In this document: in pieces, positions 33,522 to 44,864 of the stretch
Numbering within the stretch: the first letter of the stretch is position 1
Layout of the letters: each line of letters begins with the position of its first letter
Source: Alligator mississippiensis
Taxonomy: Eukaryota > Chordata > Crocodylia > Alligatoridae
DNA length: 64,000 nucleotides
Reading direction: 5' to 3'
Assembly: GCF_030867095.1 (NCBI RefSeq)
Contig: NC_081824.1
Span: forward strand, 54,036,882 to 54,100,881
Program-made: the position numbers and the translations under genes
The notes under the pieces: generated by a model
The model's input: the letters and a program-made list of their open reading frames with translations, nothing else
What the model was told of the DNA's origin: nothing
Database searches by the model: none

Positions 33522-34330
33522 ATAATATAGATTCATAGAAGTAGGGTCAGAAGGGACCTTGTAGATCATCAAGTCCGACCCCCTGCCCTGGGTAGGAGAG
33601 AAAACTGGGCTCAAATGACCCCAGCCAGGTAGTCATAAAGCCTTCTCTTAAAGACCCCCAGGGTAGGAACCATCACTACTTCCCTTGGAAATTGATTCCA
33701 GATCCTAGCCACCCTGACTGTGAAGTAGTGCCTTCGGATGTCCAGTCTAAACTTAATCTCTAACAATTTGTGGCTGATATTCCTTGTTACTCTGGGGGGT
33801 GGTAGGAGGAACAGGGTTTCTCCCAAACCCTGCTGGTCCCCCCTGGTGAGTTTATAGATGGCCACCAGGTCCCACCTCAGCCTTCTTTTGTGAACGCTGA
33901 ACAGGTTAAGGTCCCATAACCTCTCTTTATAGGGTCTGCCCTGCTGTCCCCGGATCATGCGGGTGGCCCTCCTCTGGACCCTCTCAATGCTGTCCACGTC
34001 CCTCCTGAAGTGCGTCGCCCAGAACTGAACACAGTACTCCAGCTGTGGTCTGACCAGTGTCGCATAGAGGGGGAGGATCACCTCCTTGGCCCTGCTTGAG
34101 ATGCATCTGCGGATGCACGACAAGGTATGGTTAGCCCTACTGATTGTGACCTCGCATTGTCAGCCCATGTTCATCTTGGAGTCAGTAATGACTCCAAGAT
34201 CTCTTTCTGCCACTGTGCTCTCAAGAAGGGCGTTTCCCAGCTTATAAGTATGCTGCTGGTTCCCACTACCTAAGTACAGCACCCTGCACTTGTCAGTATT
34301 GAAACCCATCCTATTTTCGTTAATACGCCC
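33522..34330 (-). mobile_element. 5'-truncated CR1, minus strand
   Basis: The 3' end with its characteristic tail (ATAGATTCATAGAAG) is at the low coordinate and the truncated 5' end near 34330. It is one of the cleanest CR1 fragments here. Confidence 0.9.
33611..34320 (-). pseudogene. CR1 ORF2 C-terminal region
   Basis: A 170-codon frame (33611-34123) includes PQLEYCVQFWATHFRRDVDS, RVQRRATRMIRGQ, LNLFSVHKRRLRWDLV and FKRRLYDYLAGV at the natural stop. Upstream, across one stop at about 34160, the same frame reads MGFNTDKCRVLYLG and ERDLGVITDSKMNM. This is the segment just after the RT catalytic box, which is itself lost by truncation. Confidence 0.85.
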
Positions 34331-34619
34331 CTGTATATAAATAGGTTCAAACCAAGTAACTGGACTGCAAATATTATACTAAAAATAGAGCCCACCAACA
34401 TAAAAACATTATTAATATAAATACAGTGGTAAATCAAGACATGAATCTATAATATTGTTGTACATAGATCTATGATTGAGACAATAAAATCAAATCTAAT
34501 GTTAAAATGTATCACTCATATCAGTAATAAAGGATATTTAACTCTAATGCCTCAGCCTTGTAAGCAAAAATTGTGAGATGATTTACTGCATTTGGATCTG
34601 TTTGCTGTAGAAACCAGAT
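34331..34619. other. AT-rich spacer between two LINE relics
   Basis: No feature was recognised between the 5' end of the CR1 and the 3' end of the next LINE. Confidence 0.4.
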
Positions 34620-35690
34620 TAATTTCTTTCTTTTTAAAAATGTATCAATTTCTACAAGAACAGTAATAAATAGTTTCTCCTTATGTCATTATATAAAGAA
34701 CATTCTAATACATGGTGGATAGTATCTTCCAAAACTTCTAGACAGACTGGGCAACATCTTTTAGCCCTTGGAATAGAAAATCTATGTCCAGCCAGAACAG
34801 CTGTGGGCATCTGTTCAGTCCTGAGTCTAGTCAAAGAGGATCACCATTTATTATTGAGATCCAACTGTAAATACCTTTCCCTCCCCGCAATCTAATTTCC
34901 AAAGAGTTTATAAAGAGACAATGCAAGTAGCCCTAGCCACTACAAATTCATTCTGCCTGGCAATATCTCATATCCTCTGGAAAACCCAAACCTTTTCTAT
35001 GGGTGAGAAAAATCTTTCATTATTTTTGAGATAGTATCCCATCCCAGAAAGTGCAAAAGTGTGAGAAAGAAAAGCTAACCAGGGTGATTGGAGTGGAGGG
35101 GGATTATTAATTTCTTCTATGTAGAGTAATTTAAGCAGACAAAATGGTAAAAGGAGCAGGATTTGAAACCAAAATCCCACCATTCTAATAATAATATTAG
35201 TTAAAATAGAATCCATTCCCATTTCTAATCTCAAAAAAGATGCAGGAGTTGAGGGAGGAAATGCCAGAAGAGCCCTAAGAATCTTGTTCTGAGGTATGTC
35301 TACATCATTATTAGCAGCATAACCCCATACTTCAGCACAATATAAGATCTGAGAGGTAACTTTGGCTTTATATGCTGATTTAGGACCTTGGACTGATCAT
35401 CCTGCTGTGGTTTCATAAAATTTCTTTATAGCCACAGCCGATTAGGCTGCCTTAGTTTTAACTGACTGAATATGATGTTTCCATAATGGTGAAGCTGTGA
35501 ATAACACATCCAAATATCTATAGGTTTTGACAACTTCAAGCTTGGTTCCCCCCATATTCCATGGATATTTCATCAAACACCTTCCCCAATACATTATTTT
35601 GGATTTATCATAATAGGCTGCCCATTTTAATGCCCTGATACCAGGGGGCACTATACATGACCCTGACCTTCCCTTATCATGTCCCATGCC
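34620..35690 (-). pseudogene. Second LINE type: C-terminal relic with zinc motif
   Basis: Read downward, the minus strand gives ALKWAAYYDKSKIMYWG, then VVKTYRYLDVLFTASPLWKHH and QSVKTKAA. Next come ILYCAEVWGY, then QNKILRALLAFPPSTPASF. It ends with KRCCPVCLEVLEDTIHHVLEC, a Cys/His cluster (C-P-x-C...H...C) as found at the end of several LINE ORF2 proteins. It is broken by many stops. It is neither CR1 nor obviously the 6.3-9.0 kb LINE. The clade is unassigned and the RT core is absent. Confidence 0.6.
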
Positions 35691-37195
35691 TCACAGATGG
35701 AATCCCTGAGTTATTCTTTACTCCGGCTTGTGGCCAAGCAAAACTCAGTCCCTTGCTAGGCCTCATGCATTCATCCTTTCACTCTGCCTCATTGGGCCTC
35801 ATTCATACCATCCTCTCTCACTGGAGCCTCTCACACTCTGCCCTCTCTCACCAGGCCTCTTACATGCTGTCCTCCACTGGGCCACACCCAACCTGCCCTG
35901 GCTCCCTTGAGCAACTGTGTAGGCCATCAGGCGTGCCTACTTACACTCCTTGGCTGGCCAGTGCACACCCTCTCAGGCCCTCATCTGAATGGTGACCAGC
36001 CAATTCACCTTGCCCTGGGTTGAGCTCTGACCCAAGCCCCTCTTTGGGTAACTCGTTGCTCTCACTCCCACCTTAGGGCCAATTAATCAGCCTTTTGACC
36101 CAAACTCAGCTTCACCATGTCTGAGGGTTTACTAGGGTCTCCCTCTGGCCCAACACTTGGCCTCACCATATCTGAGGAGTTACCAGGGTCTTAGCCTCTG
36201 GCCCAACTGTGGCCTTAGGCATCCATAGACTTTCCTTGCCTGGACCTCCCTGGGGCCTTGATGCCCTCCCTGGGGCTTCAACTCATGCCCTCCTGCTAGG
36301 GCCTTCCAACTATGTCCTCTCACCAGGGCCTCACACATATGCCCCACTCACTGGGGCCTCTGGGGTCTTGTACCCCATTAGGCTCAGGTGTCTGGAGATG
36401 AGCCTGGCCCCCATACCTGTCCCTGGGTCTGGGTAGCCCACCTGGATGTGGGGGCTGGGGGTTTGTGGTACTCCTACCCACCTTTCACTTGGGAGGCAAC
36501 TGGCCTGGCATGTCCCCCACATTGAAGGGGCCTTCAGCCTTTGTGGGCTCTGCCCCCACCTTCAGGCCAGTCGGGTTGCCAGATAGCTTGCTGTGGCCCT
36601 CATCTGCTTCTTGAATTGGGCTTATTTGCCCTTTGGCCATCCTGCCCTGGCCCTCTTGCATTGACCAGTGTGAGGGATCAGAAAGTCAACCTAGCAGCTG
36701 CTGAGCCCCATACTCCATAGAGGTCCTTCCCAGGTCACACCATAGAGCCTTCGCCCTAATCCAGGTTGGCCTAGCACCCCCCACAATGCTGTCTGAGGCC
36801 TAGGTCAACTGGACTCCCCTGAGCCCTGGCTTCACCCCTGCCAGATCTACTCCGGGGCTTACCTAGCCCTTTTGTAGGACTACAAGCTATCAACCCCATG
36901 CCTAAGATAGGCGTTGTTCTTAATAGGTCCTAGCCTTCTTCCTGGGGCTCAGGACCCCAGTGGGCCCTCTAGGAACCTCCTGCCATTCCCACAGTTCCTC
37001 CCTTACCTCCAAGGTGTTCTGAGCAGCAGCTCAGCCAGGTGTTGTTTCTCCCCAGCTGCCAGCAACAGACTGCAGGCTCAGCCTTGTGAGCCTGGATCAA
37101 AAATGGCCACCACATCAGGGCTGGCCCGCAGCTGCCAGCTGCCTGCTCTCATCCTTAAAGTGGCAGACACCAAAGATGCTCTGCCACACACACCA
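35691..37195. repeat. GC-rich LTR-like block
   Basis: About 1.5 kb of C/T-rich sequence with many degenerate 'ctcactggggcctc' words ends at ATGCTCTGCCACA-CACACC. Its right end in reverse complement (TGTGGCAGAGCATC) and its composition resemble a solo LTR inserted in the LINE relic. No matching terminus or duplication was confirmed. Plus-strand frames inside (35657-36436, 36914-37403) are low-complexity Leu/Pro/Ser and not credible genes. Confidence 0.35.
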
Positions 37196-38227
37196 TTCTG
37201 AAATCTCTGACAACTGTTTTATTTGCTTAATGTGTCCAGAAAAATGCAGGCATGTTGTAACTGCTCTCAGTGAGAATTCTAAAGTTACACCTACTTCAGC
37301 TCCACCCTTGGTTTTTTTCCCCCCACTGTCCACAAGTACCCATTTCTGTCTCTCAGGATTTACACCAAATCTGACACTGGTATTTGATCTTGCTCAGTCT
37401 TAGGTGGATCTTAAAATGTAGATGAAAACATGGCATTAGAGAATCTATATGTTAGTGATGTCATTCATTCAGCATATGCTCTTACCAAAATGAAGAACCC
37501 TTAGTTGGTGTAAAAATGGCAAAGCCTCCTCATCCCCAAAATCCTGGGATAGGACACAGACTGGGGACTGGGAGGTCTAGCCAAAATCAAGTAGATTTCA
37601 GCCCATCAGAGTGTGAATAATGCATTATGGACAGACAGACAGACAAACAACAGCTTTTATAATATTAGAATTAAGGGGTTTCCAATGACAATGAATATCA
37701 CCAGTATCTTTTCCAAAAGGGGAAAGTTAGCCCCCAACTCTCTCTATGGGGAGAAGAAATCCCCCTCTTCTCTCACAAAGTTTCTAAAGGTGAAAGCTGT
37801 CATTTCACTGAAAGAGTGACCTTCCAAATTCAAAAATGCATTTCTCTTTCCAATTCTCCAAAAATGATGAATGGACACAATTCACCACTTTGACACAGAA
37901 ACTCCAATGGCTAACAGAAATGGCATCATCACCTTGAATCAAATTAAAAAAGAACAGAGCAGTCTTCACTCACATGAGTAATCATTACTCATGAAGTCAT
38001 GTTCCTTGAGTAACAGTTTTGGAGCCAAAGAAGGTACCAGTATACAAAGTCTGTAAGTGTTCATATACAAGCCAATCTGCACAACTCTAAGCAACAGAAA
38101 GTTATCTGTAAGACTGCCTATTGGCTATGTGTCATTTGAACCGTTTTAACTTGAAGACTTTTAGGAAATGTTCAGTTATGGAATATACTCTCTTATCTTT
38201 ACCATTCATTAAAAAGTTATTATTTAT
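37196..38227. other. Unique sequence, no gene seen
   Basis: No domain or repeat termini were found. A short GACAGACAGACAGACAAACA tract lies at about 37631. Confidence 0.4.
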
Positions 38228-38400
38228 AGAAGACCTGAACCTGAATCACAGTCCATTGTGCCAGGAGCTGCACAAGCACAAGTAAAAAGGAAGTCTTTGC
38301 CCCTAGAAGCATACATGCTGCTCAAAAGCAAGACACTATAGTGGGTATTACAAATACTAGGAAAACATGGGAAAAGGCAGATAAATATATGAGAGAATGA
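38228..38400 (+). repeat. Possible MIR/core-SINE-like fragment
   Basis: CCATTGTGCCAGGAGCTGCA, then CAAGCACAAGTAAAAAGGAAG and TCTTTGCCCCTAGAAGCATA follow the order of a widespread amniote repeat with a 'ttgtgccaggcgctgtaca' core. Judged by eye only. Confidence 0.4.
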
Positions 38401-39711
38401 GTTAACAAAAGCTAGCAATGTACATAGCTAGATGATTTTGTATGCTTTTGCTTTAGATTCTAAATTACAAATAACAGAATCCCAGTGATCATCTACCTGC
38501 AATAATATCCTTCTATTTCTCAGAGAAATTCACCTAATATATTTATTATTTCTTTCCTATCAAGTAAATGTTAGGAAACAGAATTTCCTGAAGGGAATTT
38601 GTTAAAAAAGTGACTTCTATAATTATACCAAAAGTGTATCATAACGCTTTTCTTTGTACAAATCCACTTCTGTTTCCAGATTAGGATAAAGATGGCTCAT
38701 ATTTCAGGGCCTTGTAAAAATGGGGAATGAATGGGATTTTGAATCTTCTGAAAACAAGAATTTCATTCTAGTCATGGTGCATGCATGTGATCACTCAAAG
38801 AATGTCAAGTACGCTACTAACATCAACCATTTTTAATTGATTTCTACCATAAGTTATAATTCACCTGGAACTGCAAATGAAACTACTATTAAAGACACAG
38901 TCAATGGATATAGTTCATTCTATGGTTTATTTGTTCAAGTTACTTGACAAACATATGTGAAATACCACATTTATTTGCAAAACATTTTTATTACCATGGC
39001 AATAGAAGAAAAGGTTAGCTTTATCAGATATTTTCTGCCTTTCATCTGATTAAAACACCTTATCTATTGGGGAAAAAATCCAATATACCGTATGAGAATG
39101 GCTTGTCAATATGTATTTTATTATTTTGGTTTGGTATTTGCTGTTGATTTAGTTAAGCAGCACAATTCTGCTCTATTCTTATAATACTTTTTATTGTATA
39201 ACAAGGCTTCGGTGTATAGGTGTACAGCAAATACAGTACATAGAAGTTTAGGCACAAAACTAATTCCAACTAAAGTCCAAGAGGCAAATACATTTCAAAA
39301 TACAGCTATAATGAGGCTCTAGGGGTTCAGAGTTAATGAAGAATAAAATACCAAGATTTGTTTATGCTTCTTTTGTGTTAGATGGTTAAATAAAATGGAC
39401 TACACATTTACAGTGTGTTTACATTGACATATATTTTGTGCTATATGTAAAATTTAGTTTCTATATTTCTCTAGCTCCTCATATACATAATTTTAATTAG
39501 AGAATAGTCAGTTCTTCCTGTTAACAATCATATGTCATATATTAGGTCACTCTATATTACATCATCCATGACGGAGTAACCCACAATTCCTAATTCTCAT
39601 TTTCCCTACTAGGGTAAATGTTCCCTCCTTTAAAATACCAGGCCTCACCATGGGTTTAATATATATGCTTATATCCACTTGATATTTACAGATGTAATGA
39701 TCTGACTTTCA
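38401..39711. other. Unique AT-rich sequence
   Basis: No coding, RNA or repeat feature was recognised. Confidence 0.45.
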
Positions 39712-40010
39712 TAGGCTCATAGATTTCATAGACATTTGGGCTGGAAGGGACACCGGAGGATCATCGAGTCCAGCCCCCTGCCCCAGGGGCAGGAAGTCAG
39801 CAGGGATCATAGGATCCCAGCAAGATAAGCATCCAAATGTGTCTTGAAGGCATTCAAAGTTGGTGCTTGAAACGCCTCCAGTGGCAATCTATTCCAAACC
39901 TTGGGGGCTCGGACAGTGAAGTTCTTTCTTATGTCCAGCCTGAATCGGTCGCGGTGAAGTTTGTGAGCATTCGATTCTTCATCCCTTGGGGCGCTCTGGT
40001 GAACAGACTA
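39712..40010 (-). mobile_element. CR1-A, 3' part (left of the LTR element)
   Basis: This part begins with the CR1 tail (ATAGGCTCATAGATTTCATA) and reads CR1 3' sequence up to GGTGAACAGACTA at 40010. There the Gmr1-like LTR begins. The CR1 resumes at 46639 with GACATTCCCCCCAATCCTGG. The uninterrupted order is seen in the related CR1 at 57280-57300 (GGTGAACAGATGTTCCCCCC). Confidence 0.9.
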
Positions 40011-41281
40011 TGCCCGCCTCTGTTCAATTAAGCGCTCCCACATGGCCTTCGCCCAGACTAGGGATCGCATCTGTCCTGGGCTCGCGGGTGGACCCCACAG
40101 GCTACCCCTGCTGACGTCAGGGGGTCCCCTTAACTCACCTGCCACAACTTGGGATGTTACCTCAGTGGAGGGATTCACCCTTGGAGTAGCCTCCAGGGTC
40201 GTCGTGCCTCCCGGCGGGCACTCACAGGGCTCCGACCTCCCCTACACCCCCACCACTCACCACCTTGGGCTATCGATCTTCGGGCCCCTTTGGTATCCTC
40301 GGCTCTTCCCCAGCTCCTGCCCATGGCTTGCCAGCAGCGTGCCTGGGTCTTCAGGCCCGGTATATGGTCCGCTGGGACCTCCGTCCTGGTCCGTCCCGTA
40401 AGAATGCCTACCGCTCTAACTAGTCACCCTGTGACGTGATGTGCCTACCCCACCACCAAACTAACCAAGGCCCTTAAACTACTGGGCCAGGAAGCCCACA
40501 GGGGTGCCTCTGGCCTCTGGGCCGTATGGATTGCCCTGGGCTTGGGTTCCACCGTCCTGGCGGCTCACCCACTGGGGTGTTGAATCACTGCCTCTCCGTA
40601 AGGCCACAATGGGCCACAAAGGTCCACCGTCCAACCCCACTCCAGGTCTTCGTCCGCCCTCTGGTGCAGCCCAACGAGGCCCCGTTGGACTCGCTCCTCT
40701 GTTACCTCACCTCCGAGGCCCCCGTACAGGTTCGCTCCTCGGTCTCAGCACCGGCTCACCCCAACGCTGCTCTCTTGGCTCCTCCCTCCAGTTCCTCCGA
40801 GGGTGCTGCCGCTGGCTCCGCTGCAGGTGCAGCTGCTGGATCTCCCGTTGGCGTTGCTCCCACCTGCACTGCCGCCTCTGCAGCTGATGTAGCTGCCGGC
40901 TCCCCTGCTGACTGCTGCCGGCGTTGCAACTGGCTTCCCTGTCAGCTCTGCAACCGACGCTGCAGCCAGCTATCCTGTTGGCTCTCTCGGAGCCCCTCCT
41001 GGCTCCGCCCCCGGCTTCCCATGAAGCCGGGCGCGGCAGCTCGTCCCTCCAGCCTCCACACATCAGCCGCCCCTCCATCTCGTCGGGACCGCTTTTTATG
41101 TTTCCCGGTCGGCGTCTCCCGCCCACGCTGCTCAGCCGCAGCTGGATATATGCACGGCTAATCACTTTCACCAGTGGTTTCGTCGCGCACCTCTCCTCTG
41201 GCTCTTTGGGCTCTATGGGAGGTAAGTGGGGCTCTCTTTTGGCCTGGGGCCCTCCTGCCACCCCAGTTCCCCTGGGACACA
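40011..41281 (-). repeat. 3' LTR of the Gmr1-like element (1271 bp)
   Basis: It starts TGCCCGCCTCTGTTC and ends CCCTGGGACACA. It is the longer of the two LTRs. Positions 41021-41160 have no counterpart in the other LTR, and this segment holds a minus-strand TATA-like CATAAAAAG (41093-41100). By eye, about 14 differences from the other LTR occur in the first 160 bp, mostly transitions, so the insertion is old. Plus-strand frames here (for example the 211-codon frame at 40526) are alanine-rich shadows. Confidence 0.92.
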
Positions 41282-41832
41282 ACCCCCCCCAAGATGCCTT
41301 GGGGCTCTCCAGTCTCGTCTCCCCGAGTCGTACCTGGTGAGTTGATGGGTCCCTTAGTTTGGTACTCTGTGTGTTTGGCCGAATTGCAGCTGTTGCACCT
41401 AGATAGAAAATCCGCCACTGTGTTACTCTTTCCTGGCCTGTACATGATTTGGAATTTGTATGGCTGAAGAGCCAATGCCCACCGGGTAATTCGGGCATTA
41501 TCAGTCTTGGCGGTGCTCAGCCATCTGAGGGGGGCATGGTCCGTTACCAATTTAAACTCCTGGCCCATCAAATAATATCTAAAATGGTCCACTGCCCAGC
41601 GGATGGCCAGACATTCTCGCTCTATCATGGCATACCTTCTCTCCGCCAGCAACAGCTTACAGCTAGCGTATGCTATGGGTCTCTCAATCCCTCCTTCTTC
41701 TTGAGTGAGGATGGCCCCCACTGCCGTCTCCAAGGCGTCAGTCTGTAAAATGAATGGTTTCTTAAAATTAGGAGTGTGCATTATAACGTCTTCACATAGC
41801 GCCTGCTTTAATCTCTCAAAACTTTGTGCCAT
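41158..41832 (-). pseudogene. pol: Gmr1-like RNase H domain
   Basis: This frame continues the RT frame after the stop at 41923. It shows PFILQTDALETAVGAIL (first Asp about residue 32), IERECLAIRWAV (Glu), FKLVTDHAPLRWL (Asp about 98) and VADFLSR (Asp about 141). These are the four acidic positions expected of a Ty3/gypsy RNase H, all retained. The enzyme removes RNA from the RNA/DNA hybrid during reverse transcription. After SRCNS the frame runs through the polypurine tract into the 3' LTR, so the true end is near residue 150. Confidence 0.9.
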
Positions 41833-41922
41833 CTCCTCTGTCCATTTTACTGACCCGTTTCTTCGTCCTTTAAGTGCCTCCGTCAGGGGTGTTGTTAAGT
41901 CCGAGAAGTGAGGTACGAATCT

Positions 41923-42678
41923 TCAATAATAATTGGTCAGTCCTAGGAATGACCATAGTTGGCAACAATTTGGGGGGGCTGGAAAGTTCCGTGTAGTCTC
42001 CACTTTGTCTGCCAGGGGTTTAATTGTGCCCCTGCCAACCAAGAACCCTAAATACTTTGTCTCCCTCTGGGCGAGGGCGTATTTCTGGGGATTTGCTGTG
42101 AGCCCGGCATGCCTCAGCTCTGATAGTATAGCCCTAAGGGCTTTCTTGTGTTGCGACCAGGTCTGGGAGTATATGACGATGTCGTCGATATATGCCGCGG
42201 CATATTCAGCATGGGGTGCCAAAACCTGGTCCATCAATCATTGGAAAGTCGCCGCCGCTCCATGTAGCCTGAAGGGCATTCTGACAAATTCATATAGCCC
42301 CCATGGGGTACTGAATGCCATCTTTGGTCGGTCTTCTGGGGCCACTGGAATTTGCCAATACCCCTTTGCAAGATCCAGGGTTGATATGTACTGTGCCTCT
42401 CCTATCCTCTCTATCAACTCTGCTACCTGAGGCATGGGGAAAGCATCAAAGACTGCTAGGGCATTTAGCCTCCTATAATCGACACAGAGTCTAAGCAACC
42501 CATTGGGTTTATGCACAGGAACCAGCGGACTCCTCCAAGAGCTTCTCGAAGGCCTAACTATCCCTTGCTTCAACATGGAGCTCACCTCCTCGCACATGGC
42601 TTTTACTAGATGGTGGGGAATGGGTCTCCACTTTTCCCTTACTATCCCCCCCAGCGAGGTTTTTATAGCATGAACCAT
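41923..42678 (-). pseudogene. pol: Gmr1-like reverse transcriptase
   Basis: Two pieces in one frame are split by a TGA at 42238. The first (42678-42238) has PSRSSWRSPLVPVHKPNG, RLCVDYRRLN and STLDLAKGYWQIP with the first catalytic Asp at residue 102. The second (42237-41923) has AAYIDDIVIYS, the YIDD polymerase box, and KYLGFLVGRG. All three catalytic aspartates are present. Upstream, the same frame can be followed from about 42790 (APEKVETLIRVGEELSWL) across a stop near 42720. The integrase C-terminal frame just before it is in another phase, so an indel or frameshift lies near 42800. Confidence 0.92.
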
Positions 42679-42791
42679 GCCCCTAACCCATCCAGGCTCT
42701 TTGCAGAAAACGTCTCAGAACTCGTGTATTAGCTCCAAAACCTCCTTTCTTTCTAACCAGGACAATTCCTCCCCGACTCTAATTAATGTTT

Positions 42792-43151
42792 CTACCTTTT
42801 CGGGGGCGCAACTCCCTTCCTTATCCCCTGGGGTCCCAGATCCTCTTTGTCGGTCTCCACAAAGGTGACCCACCCTGTGGGTTCTTGCCATTCCCGCAGC
42901 AGGTTCACGTGGAAAATCTGCTTCTCTCGGAGATGGCCGGGCCTATATACTTCATAGTCCACTGGCCCAACCCATCGGAGTATCTCGAATGGCCCTTGCC
43001 ACTGTGTCAAGAATTTACTCGTCAACGTAGGGAGGAGTATTAGTACCCACTGTCCAGGCTCAAACACCCGTTCCTTGATACGGCTGTCGTATTTCTCTTT
43101 CTGGTGGGCCTGAGCCTCCCTCAGATTTTCCCGGGCTATGTCTTGGGCCAC
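42792..43151 (-). pseudogene. pol: Integrase C-terminal (GPY/F-like) domain
   Basis: The frame reads HQKEKYDSRIKERVFEPGQW, then VLILLPTLTSKFLTQWQGPF and EILRWVGPVDYEVYRP. It ends with IFHVNLLREW. QWQGPFEI...YEV corresponds to the GPY/F module of chromovirus/Ty3 integrases, which helps multimerise or target the enzyme. It is in frame with the catalytic part at 43862-43248 but separated by stops at 43248 and 43161. Confidence 0.85.
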
Positions 43152-43247
43152 ACTTATCCTCTACTGGAACTCCTGCCAATATACCACTGACTCTTGCAGA
43201 GGTTCGCCATCTCGCTCCCATTCCTCCCTCAGGACTTGTAACAGGCC

Positions 43248-43862
43248 TCAAGGGTTATGCCCTAAAACCAGCTCAAATGGGGAAAATTTCATGGAGTCCT
43301 GAGGACTGTCCCTAAGGGTAAACGGTACCAAGGGTAGAAGGAGATTCCACTTCCGTGGGTCCCCTTGAATGCAGCATCTCAAGACCCGCTTTATGGTCCC
43401 ATTCAGGCATTCTACCAGCCCATTGGTCTGAGGGTGGTAAACTGAGGTGCGGATCTGCCTTATTTGCAGCATCCGCCAGACCACCCTCAGGACGCCGGAC
43501 ATAAAATTCCTTCCCTGGTCAGTTAGAATTTCCCTGGGGACTCCCATCCTTGCTATCCATTTTACCAATTGCTCAGCCACACGGGGGGTGGTCACTGCCC
43601 ATAAAGGAATGGCCTCTGGATAATGAGTTGCGTAGTCCACCATGACCAAAATGTACTGGTGGCCGGAGCTGCTACGGGGAAGTGGTCCCACGATGTCTAA
43701 GGCTACCCTTGAAAAGGGGGTGTTTATAATAGGCATGGGTTGGAGCAGAGCCCTGGTGGGGCATTCATTCCGGGTCTTCTGACATTCCAGGCAAGCTGCA
43801 CACCGCCGGGCTACTTCCTCCCCCATCCCGGGCCAAAAGAACCACCGGCTCACTTTTGCCAT
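43248..43862 (-). pseudogene. pol: Integrase zinc-finger end and catalytic core
   Basis: The frame starts inside the HHCC finger (FFWPGMGEEVARRCAACLEC). The His half (HANPVEGH) is at the end of the preceding frame. The core shows VALDIVGPLP (Asp56), ILTDQGRNF (Asp115) and TNGLVECLNG (Glu151). Asp115 and Glu151 are separated by exactly 35 residues, the retroviral DD35E spacing. The enzyme would insert the cDNA into chromosomes. Its position upstream of RT identifies the Gmr1-like order. A TGA just before the first codons and a TGA at 43248 break it. Confidence 0.93.
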
Positions 43863-43871
43863 GGTCTTGTC

Positions 43872-44864
43872 TCACCCTAAATGCCCTTCCACAGGGTTTG
43901 CATGAGCCAACTGCCAGATAACCTGGTGGAACCAGGTAGGCATTACCAGTTGCACTTCCGTGGACCCCTCCCGTCTGTGCCCCGGTATGCGGTAGAGGAG
44001 GTGATTCCTTACCTCAAAGCAGGGCTGTTCTTCCGACGGCGACCCGGATCCATCCCTGGTGTCCTGGGCCCATTCCCAAAGCGCCCCAAGCTCCTGGTCC
44101 TCTCCTTGCGCTTCCCAAAACTGCACGCTGCTGGTAAAGTCGTGAAGGTCGAGGCCTTCAGCCTCCTCGGCCGACTCGTGGTCCTCCTCTAACTCGCCCA
44201 GCCATCCTTCACAGTTCCACATTTCTTTGTGTGCCTGTTCCGCGTCTCTTACTCGATCTAGCACGTCATAAATGGGTTTCCAGTCCCAACCCAGCAGCAT
44301 TTCACATGCCAGCTTGGGTACTACTCCCAGGAGTTCCCCCTGGTGCTCCATTACGTGCAGCTGGATCCATTGCCGCCCTACTCGCTCGGCTTTGCCACGG
44401 AGGCAGGCTACCGTAACCAGCAGGGCTTTCCTTCCCGCTTGCTGGCACACCACATCGGCCCTTACCATGGACTGGGTACATCCTGAGTCGAGGGTTGCCT
44501 GCACAGAGCGCCCGTCCACCCAGGCCTTGACGACTGGGCGAACCCATGTCACGTTCCCTTCGCCGATTGCACAACTACAGTCCATCAGCTCACTGGTCTC
44601 CGGACCATGGCGCCAGTCAGCTGGGCCCCTTGGCCTGTCGGCTGAAATCCAGCGCTCGGTGGACTGGCTAGGGAACTCCCGTGAGAAGTGCCCATTTTGT
44701 CCGCACCGAAAACACACGGTGTCCCTAGTAGCCCCCCAGGTGGGAGGACGCCGCCGTTCCGGTTCCTTTGGGGGCACTGTTACAGGCCCCAGGCTTCTCT
44801 TTTCCCTAGGATAGCTCACTTCTGCAGAGCAACAGCCAGTTTTAGGGCCTCTTCGCAGGTCCAT
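43872..44864 (-). pseudogene. pol: Gag zinc knuckle, protease and start of integrase
   Basis: A 330-codon frame. Residues 51-64 are CFRCGQNGHFSREF, a retroviral CCHC knuckle whose last ligand is Phe. Residues 122-134 (QATLDSGCTQSMV) are the aspartic protease active site (Asp126-Ser-Gly), with MLLGWDW near 205 as the second conserved protease strand. Residues 300-330 lead into integrase (MPTWFHQVIWQLAHANPVEG). It overlaps the gag frame by 49 bp in another phase. This may be a natural frameshift site or an indel. Confidence 0.88.

Noticed and set aside
40526..41161. 211-codon alanine-rich plus-strand frame
   Set aside because: It is antisense within the LTR, and the matching LTR copy breaks it. 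Its repeats reflect the 36-bp tandem units.
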